Positions 52,319-60,214 of a stretch of DNA of 64,000 bases are shown here, one piece after another; within the stretch, counting starts at the first letter, position 1; each line of letters starts with the position of its first letter. The notes under the pieces are model-generated. The model was not told where the DNA came from and did not search any database. It saw only the letters and a list, made by a program, of their open reading frames with translations. Origin of the DNA: Nocardia jejuensis NBRC 103114 (GTDB taxonomy: Bacteria; Actinomycetota; Actinomycetes; Mycobacteriales; Mycobacteriaceae); assembly GCF_001613145.1 (NCBI RefSeq), contig NZ_BDBU01000001.1, forward strand, positions 1-64,000, given 5' to 3'. A program made the translations under genes and the position numbers.

Positions 52319-52462
52319 GGGCGGAACCGTCGCGTTGTGGGGCGAGCCGAACCGCGGGGTGATCGACGAGGTGAGGTGCGGAGCGCGCGGTGACTCGGCC
52401 TCGGTGGCGAGTGGCGGCGTGGTTCTCGCGACCTCGTGGTGTGGAACGGGACGGGGCAGGTG

Positions 52463-53716
52463 ATGGCGCCGCAGCCGCACGAATACCGTTGGGCCGGGGC
52501 GCATCCGATCGCCGTGGTGGGGATCGGAGCGGACGGCTGGGACGGGTTGGGTGGTTCGGCGCGGCGCGAGATCGCGGCGGCGGAGGTGCTGTTCGGGTCC
52601 GATCGCCAACTCGCGCTGATTCCGGACGGCGCCGGTGCGGCTCACCGGGTGGTGTGGCCCTCGCCCCTGGTCCCGGCGCTGCCCGGACTGCTCGATGGTG
52701 CCGCTGGACGACGGCTGTGCGTGCTCGCCAGCGGTGATCCGATGTTCTTCGGGATCGGCGTGACCCTGACTCGCCTGGTGGGATCGGCTGCGCTGCGGGT
52801 GATTCCGCAGCCGTCGTCGGCCTCGCTGGCGTGCGCCCGGCTCGGGTGGGCGCTGGCCGAGACCCCCGTGGTGAGCGCGGTGGGCCGCCGCCTCGAGACG
52901 GTGCTGCCCGAACTGGCCGACAGGCGACGGATTCTGGTGCTCAGCTCCGACGAGCACACGCCGTCGCAACTGGCGGACCTGCTGGCCCGCAACGGTTTCG
53001 GCGCGTCCACGCTCACCGTGCTGGAACAACTCGGTGGCCCGGACGAGCGGATCGAGGTGGCGGTGGCGGCCGGATGGGACCGTCCGCCGGGCGATCCGCT
53101 GAACATCCTCGCCCTCGAATGCGTCGCGGATCCGCACGCCCCGAGGCTCACCCGGCTCCCCGGTCTGCCCGATGCCGTCTACGGCGGCGACGGTCAGCTC
53201 ACCAAGTCCGAGGTTCGCACCCTCACCGTGGCCGCCCTCGCCCCCGCTCCGGGTGAATTGCTGTGGGACGTCGGCGGCGGCTCGGGCACCATCGCCATCG
53301 AATGGTGCCGCACCCAGTCCAGCTGCCGCGCAGTCACTTTCGAACGCCTCGAAAGTCGCCGCAAGCAGATCGCGGAGAACGCCGCGGCCCTGGGCGTTCC
53401 CCGGGTCGAGGTCCGTGCGGGCGCTCCCGAATCCTTCGGCGATCTTCCCGCCCCCGATGCGATCTTCCTCGGCGGCGGCCTCACCCAGGACGGCATGTTC
53501 GAGTCCTGCTGGCAGCGCCTGCGCCCGGGCGGTCGCCTGGTCGCGAACGCGGTGACCGCCGAATCGGAAGCCCTGCTCACCACCCTCGCCGCCCGCTACG
53601 GCGGCACCCAGCGCCGCGTCCAGATCTACCGCGCCGAACCTCTCGGCGGCTTCACCTCCTGGCGTCCGCAACTCCCGGTCACCCAGTGGTCGGTGATCAA
53701 GGGGGCAGCCGAGTAG
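52463..53716 (+). CDS. cobL: Precorrin-6Y C5,15-methyltransferase (decarboxylating) CobL
   Basis: A 417-residue fusion of the CbiE-type tetrapyrrole methylase (residues 1-210, with VVGIGADGWDGL at the start and LASGDPMFFGIGVTL) and the CbiT-type AdoMet domain (DVGGGSGTIAIEW at about 268-280, NAAALGVPRVEVRAG). It methylates C5 and C15 and decarboxylates precorrin-6Y in the aerobic cobalamin pathway. ATG at 52463 is preceded by a GTG (52460) and a weak GGGG ribosome binding site. The cobM and cobK genes that follow it in mycobacteria are absent here. Confidence 0.93.
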   Translation: MAPQPHEYRWAGAHPIAVVGIGADGWDGLGGSARREIAAAEVLFGSDRQLALIPDGAGAAHRVVWPSPLVPALPGLLDGAAGRRLCVLASGDPMFFGIGVTLTRLVGSAALRVIPQPSSASLACARLGWALAETPVVSAVGRRLETVLPELADRRRILVLSSDEHTPSQLADLLARNGFGASTLTVLEQLGGPDERIEVAVAAGWDRPPGDPLNILALECVADPHAPRLTRLPGLPDAVYGGDGQLTKSEVRTLTVAALAPAPGELLWDVGGGSGTIAIEWCRTQSSCRAVTFERLESRRKQIAENAAALGVPRVEVRAGAPESFGDLPAPDAIFLGGGLTQDGMFESCWQRLRPGGRLVANAVTAESEALLTTLAARYGGTQRRVQIYRAEPLGGFTSWRPQLPVTQWSVIKGAAE

Positions 53717-53925
53717 AGATCGCGGGCGGTGGCTCGGGCCATGCCGAATCGACCGGGGTCGACCGAGTGACGCGATCTCTCACCGTGGAACTACCGGCAG
53801 GAAAGTGCGCCGGATCGTCGGCGCGGTTCGGTGGCATTTTCCCCGCGTGGCGCGCTGGTGTGCCGTAGGTTCCGGCGGTTGCGGCGCATACACTTCCGGC
53901 GAGTTTTGCCGCTCGGGTAGTCAAA

Positions 53926-53939
53926 TGGTCAATTGACCA
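53926..53939. promoter_or_regulatory. 14-bp palindrome TGGTCAATTGACCA (candidate GntR-type operator) upstream of the ceramidase gene
   Basis: A perfect palindrome in an AT-rich patch of the 318-bp gap 53717-54034, which holds no gene. TTGACC inside it could be the -35 of the ceramidase promoter. The spelling TGGTC-N4-GACCA resembles operators of FadR/FCD-type GntR proteins. The rest of the gap shows no other feature. Confidence 0.5.
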
Positions 53940-54034
53940 ATACGCTTCGCTGATCACCGAACGCGTCCGCGAGCGCTCGAGCCGCTCGCGGCCGTCGCGG
54001 TCGACCCGGTGTCCAAGGATCGAAGGAGCATGTG

Positions 54035-56104
54035 GTGGCGTTTTCTCGGCGATCGATGCTGGTCGGCAGTGCGGGCGTGGCGCTGGCGGGAGGCGTCGCC
54101 GCGGCGGCATCGGCTGTGGCGCAACCGCTGCGGCGCGAGGCGGACGGACAGGACTACCTGGTCGGCGCGGGCATCGCCGACTGCACCGGCGCGGTCGCCG
54201 GTCAGGGCATGATGGGCTACTCCGAACTCGACCAGGTCGCCTCCGGACTGCTCATGCGCACCTGGGCGCGCGCCTACATCATCGTGGACCGGGTCACCGG
54301 CGATCGGGTCGCGTTCGTGACCGCCGATATCGCGTGCCTGTTCCAGTCCGTGCATCTGGCGGTGCTGGCGCGGCTGGCCCAGCGCTTCGGTGATCTGTAC
54401 ACCGAGCGCAACGTCAATCTCAACGCCACCCACAATCACAATTCCTGCGGCGGCACCGCGCGCGAATACGCGTACTCGCTGGCCGCCAGCGGTTTTCAGC
54501 AGAACTCGCACGATGCCGAGGTCGACGGCATCGTCAATGCCATTGCCGCCGCGCACGATCGGCTCGCTCCGGGCAGTCTCCTGTTGGGTCGCGGTGAACT
54601 GCACGACGCCAGCGCCAACCGCTCCCGGGTGGCATACGATCTGAACCCGCCCGAGGACAAGGCCGCCTTCCCGGACACCGCCATCGACCCGATGCTGACC
54701 GTGCTGCGACTTCGCCAGGGCGGCAAGGACATCGGCGCGATCACCTGGTTCGCCACCCACGGCACCTCGCTGACCGACCACAACACCCTCATCGCCGCGG
54801 ACAACAAGGGCTACGCCAGCTACCGCTGGGAACACGACGAGATGGGCGTGCGCTACCTCGACGGTCAGCCCGGCTTCGTGGCGGCCTTCGCGCAGACCAA
54901 CGCCGGTGACATGACGCCGAACCTGAACATCAGCCCCTGGTATCCGTCGGGGCCGACCGAGGACAACCGGCTCAACTGCTCTCTCATCGCCGAGCGCCAA
55001 TTCCTGGCGGCGCGTACGGCTTTCGGCTCGGCGCAGGCCATGCGCAGCGGCGGCGTGGACGCGGTGGTGCACTACGTGAACATGGGCGATGTCGCCATCG
55101 ACGGCGCGTACACCCCCGACGGCAAGCCCGCGCGCACCGCACCGGCCATGATGGGCGCCGCCGCCGCGGCCACCAGTTCCGAGGACAACTGGAAGACCCA
55201 GCTGCCGTTCCTGCAGGAGGGCGACACCAATCCCCTGGTGGCCGCCCTCGGCGGACTCGACGCGCCGATCGAGCAGTGGATGCGAGATGCGCAGTCGCCC
55301 AAGCTGATCGTCGCCCCGCTCGGCATCCTGCCGCCGCGACCGTGGGCGCCGCTGACCGTGGCGATCCAGATCATGCGCCTGGGAGATCTGGTGCTTGCCT
55401 CGGGACCGGCCGAATACACCATCGTGTCGGGTCTGCGGATCCGGCGCGTGGTCGCCCGCGCGCTCGGGGTGCCCGTGGAGAACGTACTGCTGCAGGGATA
55501 CGCGAACGGCTACAACGGCTACGTCACCACGCCGGAAGAGTATGTCTCGCAACAGTACGAGGGCGGTGAGACCCTGTACGGCCGCTGGACGCTCTCGGCG
55601 TACATGCAGGAATTCGACCGCCTCGCCAAGGCGCTGGCCGCCCGCATCGACCTGGGTCGTGGACCCGCCCCGCTGGACTGGACCTCGGGTCTGCAGCCGA
55701 ACCTGCTGGCCGGCGTCCCCGCCGACGTTCCCGCCGCCGGGCACGCCTTCGGGGACGTGATCACCGCGCCCGATGCGGCCTACGCGTCCGGCGCGACCGC
55801 GGCGGTGGAGTTCGCGGGTGCGCACCCGAACAACGATCTGCACACCGGCGGAACCTATTTCGAGGTGCAGCGCGCGTCGGGCTCGGCGTGGAGCCGGGTC
55901 TTCGACGACAACGACTGGTGCACCGAACTGCACTGGTCCCGCCCCGACGGTCAGGACGCCGCCTCGATCATCCGCATCCAGTGGACGATCCCCGAAGGCA
56001 CTGCATCGGGTCGTTACCGCATCGAGTACACCGGTGACAGCCGCGACGCCGGGGGAGCGCTCTCGCGCTTCACGGGCACCTCCCCGGAGTTCACCGTCGG
56101 CTGA
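54035..56104 (+). CDS. Neutral/alkaline ceramidase, exported, with Thr at the usual nucleophile Ser
   Basis: A 689-residue exported amidase of the neutral-ceramidase family (ceramide to sphingosine and fatty acid). The N-terminal SRRSMLVGSAGVALAGGVAA resembles a twin-arginine or Sec signal. Zn ligands are in NATHNHNSCG (His pair) and WFATHGTSL, with YANGYNGYVTTPEEY near the C-terminal. The family nucleophile motif GDVSPN reads GDMTPN here, so Thr294 replaces the Ser. The C-terminal 120 residues form the beta domain. Two adjacent GTG codons (54032, 54035) follow AAGGAG; the second has the better spacing. It is convergent with the cholesterol oxidase gene. Confidence 0.88.
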   Translation: MAFSRRSMLVGSAGVALAGGVAAAASAVAQPLRREADGQDYLVGAGIADCTGAVAGQGMMGYSELDQVASGLLMRTWARAYIIVDRVTGDRVAFVTADIACLFQSVHLAVLARLAQRFGDLYTERNVNLNATHNHNSCGGTAREYAYSLAASGFQQNSHDAEVDGIVNAIAAAHDRLAPGSLLLGRGELHDASANRSRVAYDLNPPEDKAAFPDTAIDPMLTVLRLRQGGKDIGAITWFATHGTSLTDHNTLIAADNKGYASYRWEHDEMGVRYLDGQPGFVAAFAQTNAGDMTPNLNISPWYPSGPTEDNRLNCSLIAERQFLAARTAFGSAQAMRSGGVDAVVHYVNMGDVAIDGAYTPDGKPARTAPAMMGAAAAATSSEDNWKTQLPFLQEGDTNPLVAALGGLDAPIEQWMRDAQSPKLIVAPLGILPPRPWAPLTVAIQIMRLGDLVLASGPAEYTIVSGLRIRRVVARALGVPVENVLLQGYANGYNGYVTTPEEYVSQQYEGGETLYGRWTLSAYMQEFDRLAKALAARIDLGRGPAPLDWTSGLQPNLLAGVPADVPAAGHAFGDVITAPDAAYASGATAAVEFAGAHPNNDLHTGGTYFEVQRASGSAWSRVFDDNDWCTELHWSRPDGQDAASIIRIQWTIPEGTASGRYRIEYTGDSRDAGGALSRFTGTSPEFTVG

Positions 56105-56117
56105 TCCCGGCGGCCGG

Positions 56118-57854
56118 TCATCGGCGCAGCAGCGTGTCGAGGAAGTCGTTGGAGAAGACGCGGTGCGGGTCGTACCGCTCGAACAGGGACACCGCGGTGT
56201 CCCACGAGTTTCCGGCGGGCAGACCGTCTCGATACCGGGCGGGGACGACCTCCCCGACCACCACGGGATCGGCCCAGGCGGCGGTGTCGCTGTACCCCCA
56301 GCCCTTCGACCACTCCGGGCGCAACTCGGCATACTCGCCGGAGTAGTTGGCCAGCACCCACTTCTCGGTCTCGCGGTAGAAGCGATCGCTGTGGGGCGTT
56401 CCGGGAATGGTGAGAATGTCCAGCCAGATCGCCACATCCCAGTCGGCGTGATCGGTGCGCGGCCGAATGGCCGACAGCGTCGGGGCGACCGCGCCGTCGA
56501 TGCCCACATCCTCGGGGTCGTCGAGGCCGGTCACCCGAATCTCCAAGGGCCCGTTCATCGGGTACGCGCCCTGGGCCGCGTAGCGCGCGAGGGAATCGCG
56601 GAAGTAGACGTAGAACTCGTTGACCACCCGCTGCACGTCGGCCCGCCGGGTGAGGATGGCGTATCCGTTGGCGGTGACCTTGAGCGTGGTGGGCCGCACG
56701 TACAGCAGCGTGTTCTTGGACCAGCCCCAGATATCGCGAGTCCCGGTGGCGTCCAAGCCCATATCGACCATGCTCAGATGCATCCGGCACAACGCCGGGG
56801 TGAGACCGTACCCTCCGGCGGCGACCTTGCCCATCAGATCGGTGATCGGATCGGGAATGGTGTCGCAGAACGGATAGTTGAAAGGCTGCTCGACGACGGC
56901 GGCCTCGGCGGGCCGCCGCGGCGCGACGTCCCATACCTTCAGCCAGGGCGTGTCGGTGAACGGGAACCAGATCGCCTCGGCGCGCCCGGACCGATCCAGC
57001 CATGCGGTCAGCGCGTTCTCACCCGCGGAATGCCGTGGTGCGAACAGTGTTTCGGCGTCGACATCGGTGTAGCTGCGGCAGCGGACTCGCGTATTCGTCC
57101 CCACCCGTAGCGTGACCTCGGTGACGAAGGTGCGTCCCAGATTGACCAGCAGGGGAGCGATGCCCGGATCGTCGCGTCGGAATGTGCGCAGTGCGTAGAC
57201 TCCGAGCGACTCGTCCCACACCACAGCGGTCAACGACACGACCAGATTGCTGATCGACCCGAAAGTGTGTCCCGGCGTGCGGGTTTCGTCCTCGGCCGGA
57301 ACCCCGGTGCCGTGTCCGCCGATGGCGAGCACACCGCCCAGCGAGATATCGCCGGGCGCGGGCGTCGCGGTGAAGCCGTACCCCGCGCGTTCCACGATCG
57401 TCATGAGCGTCTCCATGTGCACGCCGGTCTGCGCGGTCACCGCCGCGGGTTCGCCGGGGTGCACGCTGACGGCGGTGAGATACCGGGTGGTGTCGACCAG
57501 CAGCACCCGCCGGGACTCACCTGGTCGCGCCGTCAACGGCGACCAGTTGTGGCAGTTGCCGCGTGCGCGCAGTGTCCACCCGTTGGTTCGCGCCCAGTTA
57601 GCCAGATCGACGACCTGCTGCGGCATGGTCGGCGCACATGTCCACATCTGATCGATGCGCACCTCGCCCGACCAGTTCTCGTACGCCTGCCGATACGCCT
57701 CGAGGCCCGAAGGCAGTGCGGTCAGCGCACTCTCGGCGCGGGCGGCGGGCACCCGGAACGCGGGCGTCCACCCCAGCGCGGCAAAGGCCGCAGCCCCCGC
57801 CATTCCGCCGAGCACGGCCCGGCGACCTGGCAGTACACTGTTTCCGTCGATCAC
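56118..57854 (-). CDS. Type II (VAO-fold) cholesterol oxidase, exported
   Basis: A 578-residue FAD enzyme of the vanillyl-alcohol-oxidase fold, with the cholesterol-oxidase substrate domain of the Brevibacterium BCO2 type. The N-terminus (LPGRRAVLGGMAGAAAFAALGW) is a twin-arginine-like signal. FAD-domain motifs are LRARGNCHNWSPL (His102, candidate for covalent FAD), TGVHMETLMTIVERAGYGF, and GDISLGGVLAIGGHGTG; the long substrate domain follows. It oxidises cholesterol to cholest-4-en-3-one with O2, giving H2O2. AAGGGA precedes the GTG. An IdeR-like iron box lies 108 nt upstream (57962-57980). Confidence 0.9.
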   Translation of the reverse strand: MIDGNSVLPGRRAVLGGMAGAAAFAALGWTPAFRVPAARAESALTALPSGLEAYRQAYENWSGEVRIDQMWTCAPTMPQQVVDLANWARTNGWTLRARGNCHNWSPLTARPGESRRVLLVDTTRYLTAVSVHPGEPAAVTAQTGVHMETLMTIVERAGYGFTATPAPGDISLGGVLAIGGHGTGVPAEDETRTPGHTFGSISNLVVSLTAVVWDESLGVYALRTFRRDDPGIAPLLVNLGRTFVTEVTLRVGTNTRVRCRSYTDVDAETLFAPRHSAGENALTAWLDRSGRAEAIWFPFTDTPWLKVWDVAPRRPAEAAVVEQPFNYPFCDTIPDPITDLMGKVAAGGYGLTPALCRMHLSMVDMGLDATGTRDIWGWSKNTLLYVRPTTLKVTANGYAILTRRADVQRVVNEFYVYFRDSLARYAAQGAYPMNGPLEIRVTGLDDPEDVGIDGAVAPTLSAIRPRTDHADWDVAIWLDILTIPGTPHSDRFYRETEKWVLANYSGEYAELRPEWSKGWGYSDTAAWADPVVVGEVVPARYRDGLPAGNSWDTAVSLFERYDPHRVFSNDFLDTLLRR

Positions 57855-57961
57855 GATCTTCCCTTCTTCAGCCCACGCCGCAGTGCCCGCCCGAAAAGGG
57901 CGTGGACTGTCGGCGGGACCCCAACGCAGGCCATTCCGTCCCCGATCCGCCGAAGCAATGA

Positions 57962-57980
57962 TTAGGGAAGCCTTACCTTA
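57962..57980 (-). promoter_or_regulatory. Candidate IdeR/DtxR iron box upstream of the cholesterol oxidase gene
   Basis: TTAGGGAAGCCTTACCTTA agrees with the DtxR/IdeR consensus TTAGGTTAGSCTAACCTAA at 15 of 19 positions, in a locally AT-rich gap (57855-58092). It faces the cholesterol oxidase gene on the minus strand and follows the end of the membrane operon at 58093. Iron-dependent repression of the oxidase is the simplest reading. Confidence 0.6.
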
Positions 57981-58092
57981 TGACCATGTGGGGAGAAGAA
58001 GTTGCTGTCAGGTCACCATGGGCGACGAACGCCACAGCGCACCCGCCTCCGGTATGACGGCGGGTGCACGTGGATTCGCACGAGGCGTCGAC

Positions 58093-58644
58093 TCAGGAGT
58101 GCGTCACGGCTTCACGCGTGTCCGGGCGGGTGCGCCGCCAGGCGTAGGTGAGGAAGACGATCAGGCCCAGCAGCGGAAGTGTGCTCAGCGCCCAGCTCAG
58201 ACCGAGCGGTGGCCCGGGCTGCTCGAGAACCGTCAGGTTCCGCAGTTCGCCCTCGCCGCGCCCCTGTGGACCGTCGATGGTGAACCGGAACGTCCAGTCG
58301 CCCTGCTTGTCCAAGGATCGCACGTCCAAGCCCCAGACCTCCCGCATGCGGGGGTGCCGCGACAGCGCTTCGTTGCGCCGGACCTTGCCGTTCGGCTGGA
58401 TCTGAGCGAGAGTGCCGGACTTGTCGTCGATCCCACCCTCGGCGTCGAAGGTGAAGTCCAGCGATTGCATTGCGCGCAAGGGCCATTCGCTGAATCCGAC
58501 GGTCAGGTCGTACGGCCCCGCCTGCACGTGCTCGGTGTGCACGGTGTCCACGGGCTGGTAGGCAGCCGCCGTCCCGGCGCTGACTCCCAGCAGCCCGAGT
58601 ACCGCGAGAACGGTTGCAGCGCACGACAGTAGACGCTTGATCAT
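58093..58644 (-). CDS. Exported membrane-anchored protein, last gene of a four-gene operon
   Basis: A 183-residue protein: Sec signal (LLSCAATVLAVLGLLGVSAGTAAAY), an extracytoplasmic beta domain (HVQAGPYDLTVGFSEWPLRAMQSLDFTF, DGPQGRGEGELRNLTV), and a C-terminal membrane helix (LSTLPLLGLIVFLTYAWRR). The pattern is FixH/YtkA-like but not firmly assigned. Its ATG overlaps the preceding gene by 4 nt. Confidence 0.75.
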   Translation of the reverse strand: MIKRLLSCAATVLAVLGLLGVSAGTAAAYQPVDTVHTEHVQAGPYDLTVGFSEWPLRAMQSLDFTFDAEGGIDDKSGTLAQIQPNGKVRRNEALSRHPRMREVWGLDVRSLDKQGDWTFRFTIDGPQGRGEGELRNLTVLEQPGPPLGLSWALSTLPLLGLIVFLTYAWRRTRPDTREAVTHS

Positions 58645-59762
58645 GCGCGAGCTCCCGAGGTGATCGCGGCCAGCCGCAACATGTCGCCGAAGCGCCGGCC
58701 GAGGAATCCGCCGAGCGCACCCAGGATCACCCCGGCGATGATCGTGTCGGTGACCGTGGCGCCGGGCGGCATGATCGAGCTGTAGATGATGACGTTCTGC
58801 ACGGGGGCGAATCCGGCGATGATCGCCCCGCCGAGACCGCCGGCCAGTGTCGGCAGCAGCCATTCCGGTCCGATCCGCCGCCGCACCAGCAGGTCGATCA
58901 CCAGGCCGACCGGGATCAGGCAGAACGGGATGAGCGCCGGAGTGGTCGGAATCCCCCGAAGGTGTTCGCGCACGGGCAGTCCCACGAAATCGGCGTAGGC
59001 GTGCGCGGCCCAGGGCGCGAACCACCAGAACACCCCCTGGATCACCGATGCGACGGCGGCCGTGATGGTCGCTCCGCCGCGCCGGAAGGCAGCGCCGGAG
59101 GCCAATAGCAGCACCGCCATGAACGCGGTCACCACCACGGTCCACCGGATGCTGCCGGAGCTGAGTCGCTGAACCGCCAGCGCGGTGACCGTGCTCGACG
59201 TCAGCAGATGCGCGAGGGAAACCAGCGCGCCGATATCGCCCCAGCGTTGTCCGCGCGCGGCGGCGAACACGATGACCGTGCCGACGGAGATGACGGTGCT
59301 GGACAGGAACAGCCCGATATGCGGCGGTGAGTCGATCACCGCGTCGAAGCCGTACAGGCTGTGCCACCACAGATCCCACAGCCCGTACAGCAGGAACGAG
59401 GCCGCGCCCAGCGCCGAGACCAGGTATCCGAGCGGTGCGGTGAACGCCCGGCCGAAGACCCCGATACCGGGTCCGCCGAGTTCCCGGTCCACGGTGCGGC
59501 CCGCGCGCCCGGCCGCCGAGGTGAGGAGAATGACCGCGAGACTGGTGAATCCGGCGACGGCGGCACTGGCGTAGATGAACAGGTGCGGCAGTGTGAAGAA
59601 GGTGTCCGGCCCGACATCGGCATGCCACTGGATATCCCAGGTGGAGCCGACCGCGAAGGTGAGGCTCGCGGCGAACAGGATCGAGGCGGGCAGCCAGGGT
59701 CTGACGGTGAGCGGTGCGGTGGCGGTCGCGGTCCGGCCGCGGCCACCGGCGGTGAGGTCCAT
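58641..59762 (-). CDS. Polytopic membrane protein (about ten helices), function unknown
   Basis: A 373-residue membrane protein. Helices alternate with acidic and Trp/His-rich loops, e.g. GSTWDIQWHADVGPDTFFTLPHLFIYAS and GLWDLWWHSLYGFDAVIDSPPHIGLFLSS, which place His and Asp at the membrane face and could bind metal. No transporter family is recognised. It lies between two YtkA-like exported proteins in one operon, so it may be the membrane core of a metal or ligand handling system (inference). Confidence 0.75.
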   Translation of the reverse strand: MDLTAGGRGRTATATAPLTVRPWLPASILFAASLTFAVGSTWDIQWHADVGPDTFFTLPHLFIYASAAVAGFTSLAVILLTSAAGRAGRTVDRELGGPGIGVFGRAFTAPLGYLVSALGAASFLLYGLWDLWWHSLYGFDAVIDSPPHIGLFLSSTVISVGTVIVFAAARGQRWGDIGALVSLAHLLTSSTVTALAVQRLSSGSIRWTVVVTAFMAVLLLASGAAFRRGGATITAAVASVIQGVFWWFAPWAAHAYADFVGLPVREHLRGIPTTPALIPFCLIPVGLVIDLLVRRRIGPEWLLPTLAGGLGGAIIAGFAPVQNVIIYSSIMPPGATVTDTIIAGVILGALGGFLGRRFGDMLRLAAITSGARA

Positions 59763-59806
59763 GGGGTCGTGTTTCCTTGTCTCCCGGTGTGAGTGGTGCT
59801 CTGGAC

Positions 59807-60214
59807 TCAGTTGACGCGCACCGCGAAGGTGGCGCGTCCCGTCCCCGCCGATCCTGAGAGGTTCACCGCGATCTCCCATTGCCCCGGCATGGGCAGGTTC
59901 ACGGTGGCGCGATAGTGCCCGGGGGCGTCGGTCGTCGCGACGCTCGGTGGCAGCGCGTGCCCCATCTGCGGCATGGCGGGTTCCACCGACACCTTCTCCG
60001 GTGCGACGGGACTGCCGCCCTGATCGGTGATGTCGAGTTCGACGGTGTTGTCCCCGGTGCGCGGGCTGCCGCCGGGCACCCTCAGATCGACGAGATACGG
60101 TCCGGCTGCCATGTGCTGGGCCGCTTTTCCGTCATCGCCGGGCCACACCCACCAGGCGAGCAGCGCCGCGATCAGCACGACGGCGGCCGCGAGCAGTCCC
60201 CGGCGCGCGGTCAT
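59807..60214 (-). CDS. YtkA/FixH-like exported protein
   Basis: A 135-residue protein with one N-terminal membrane helix (GLLAAAVVLIAALLAWWVW) and an outside beta domain (YLVDLRVPGGSPRTGDNTVELDITDQGG, EPAMPQMGHALPPSVATTDAPGHYRATVNLPMPGQWEIAVNL). MPQMGH is the YtkA motif and could bind copper. The ATG overlaps the preceding gene by 4 nt. Confidence 0.8.
   Translation of the reverse strand: MTARRGLLAAAVVLIAALLAWWVWPGDDGKAAQHMAAGPYLVDLRVPGGSPRTGDNTVELDITDQGGSPVAPEKVSVEPAMPQMGHALPPSVATTDAPGHYRATVNLPMPGQWEIAVNLSGSAGTGRATFAVRVN

Noticed and set aside
52255..52462. Cobalamin riboswitch upstream of cobL
   Set aside because: No B12 box or other conserved cobalamin-aptamer elements are present; only two competing hairpins are seen.
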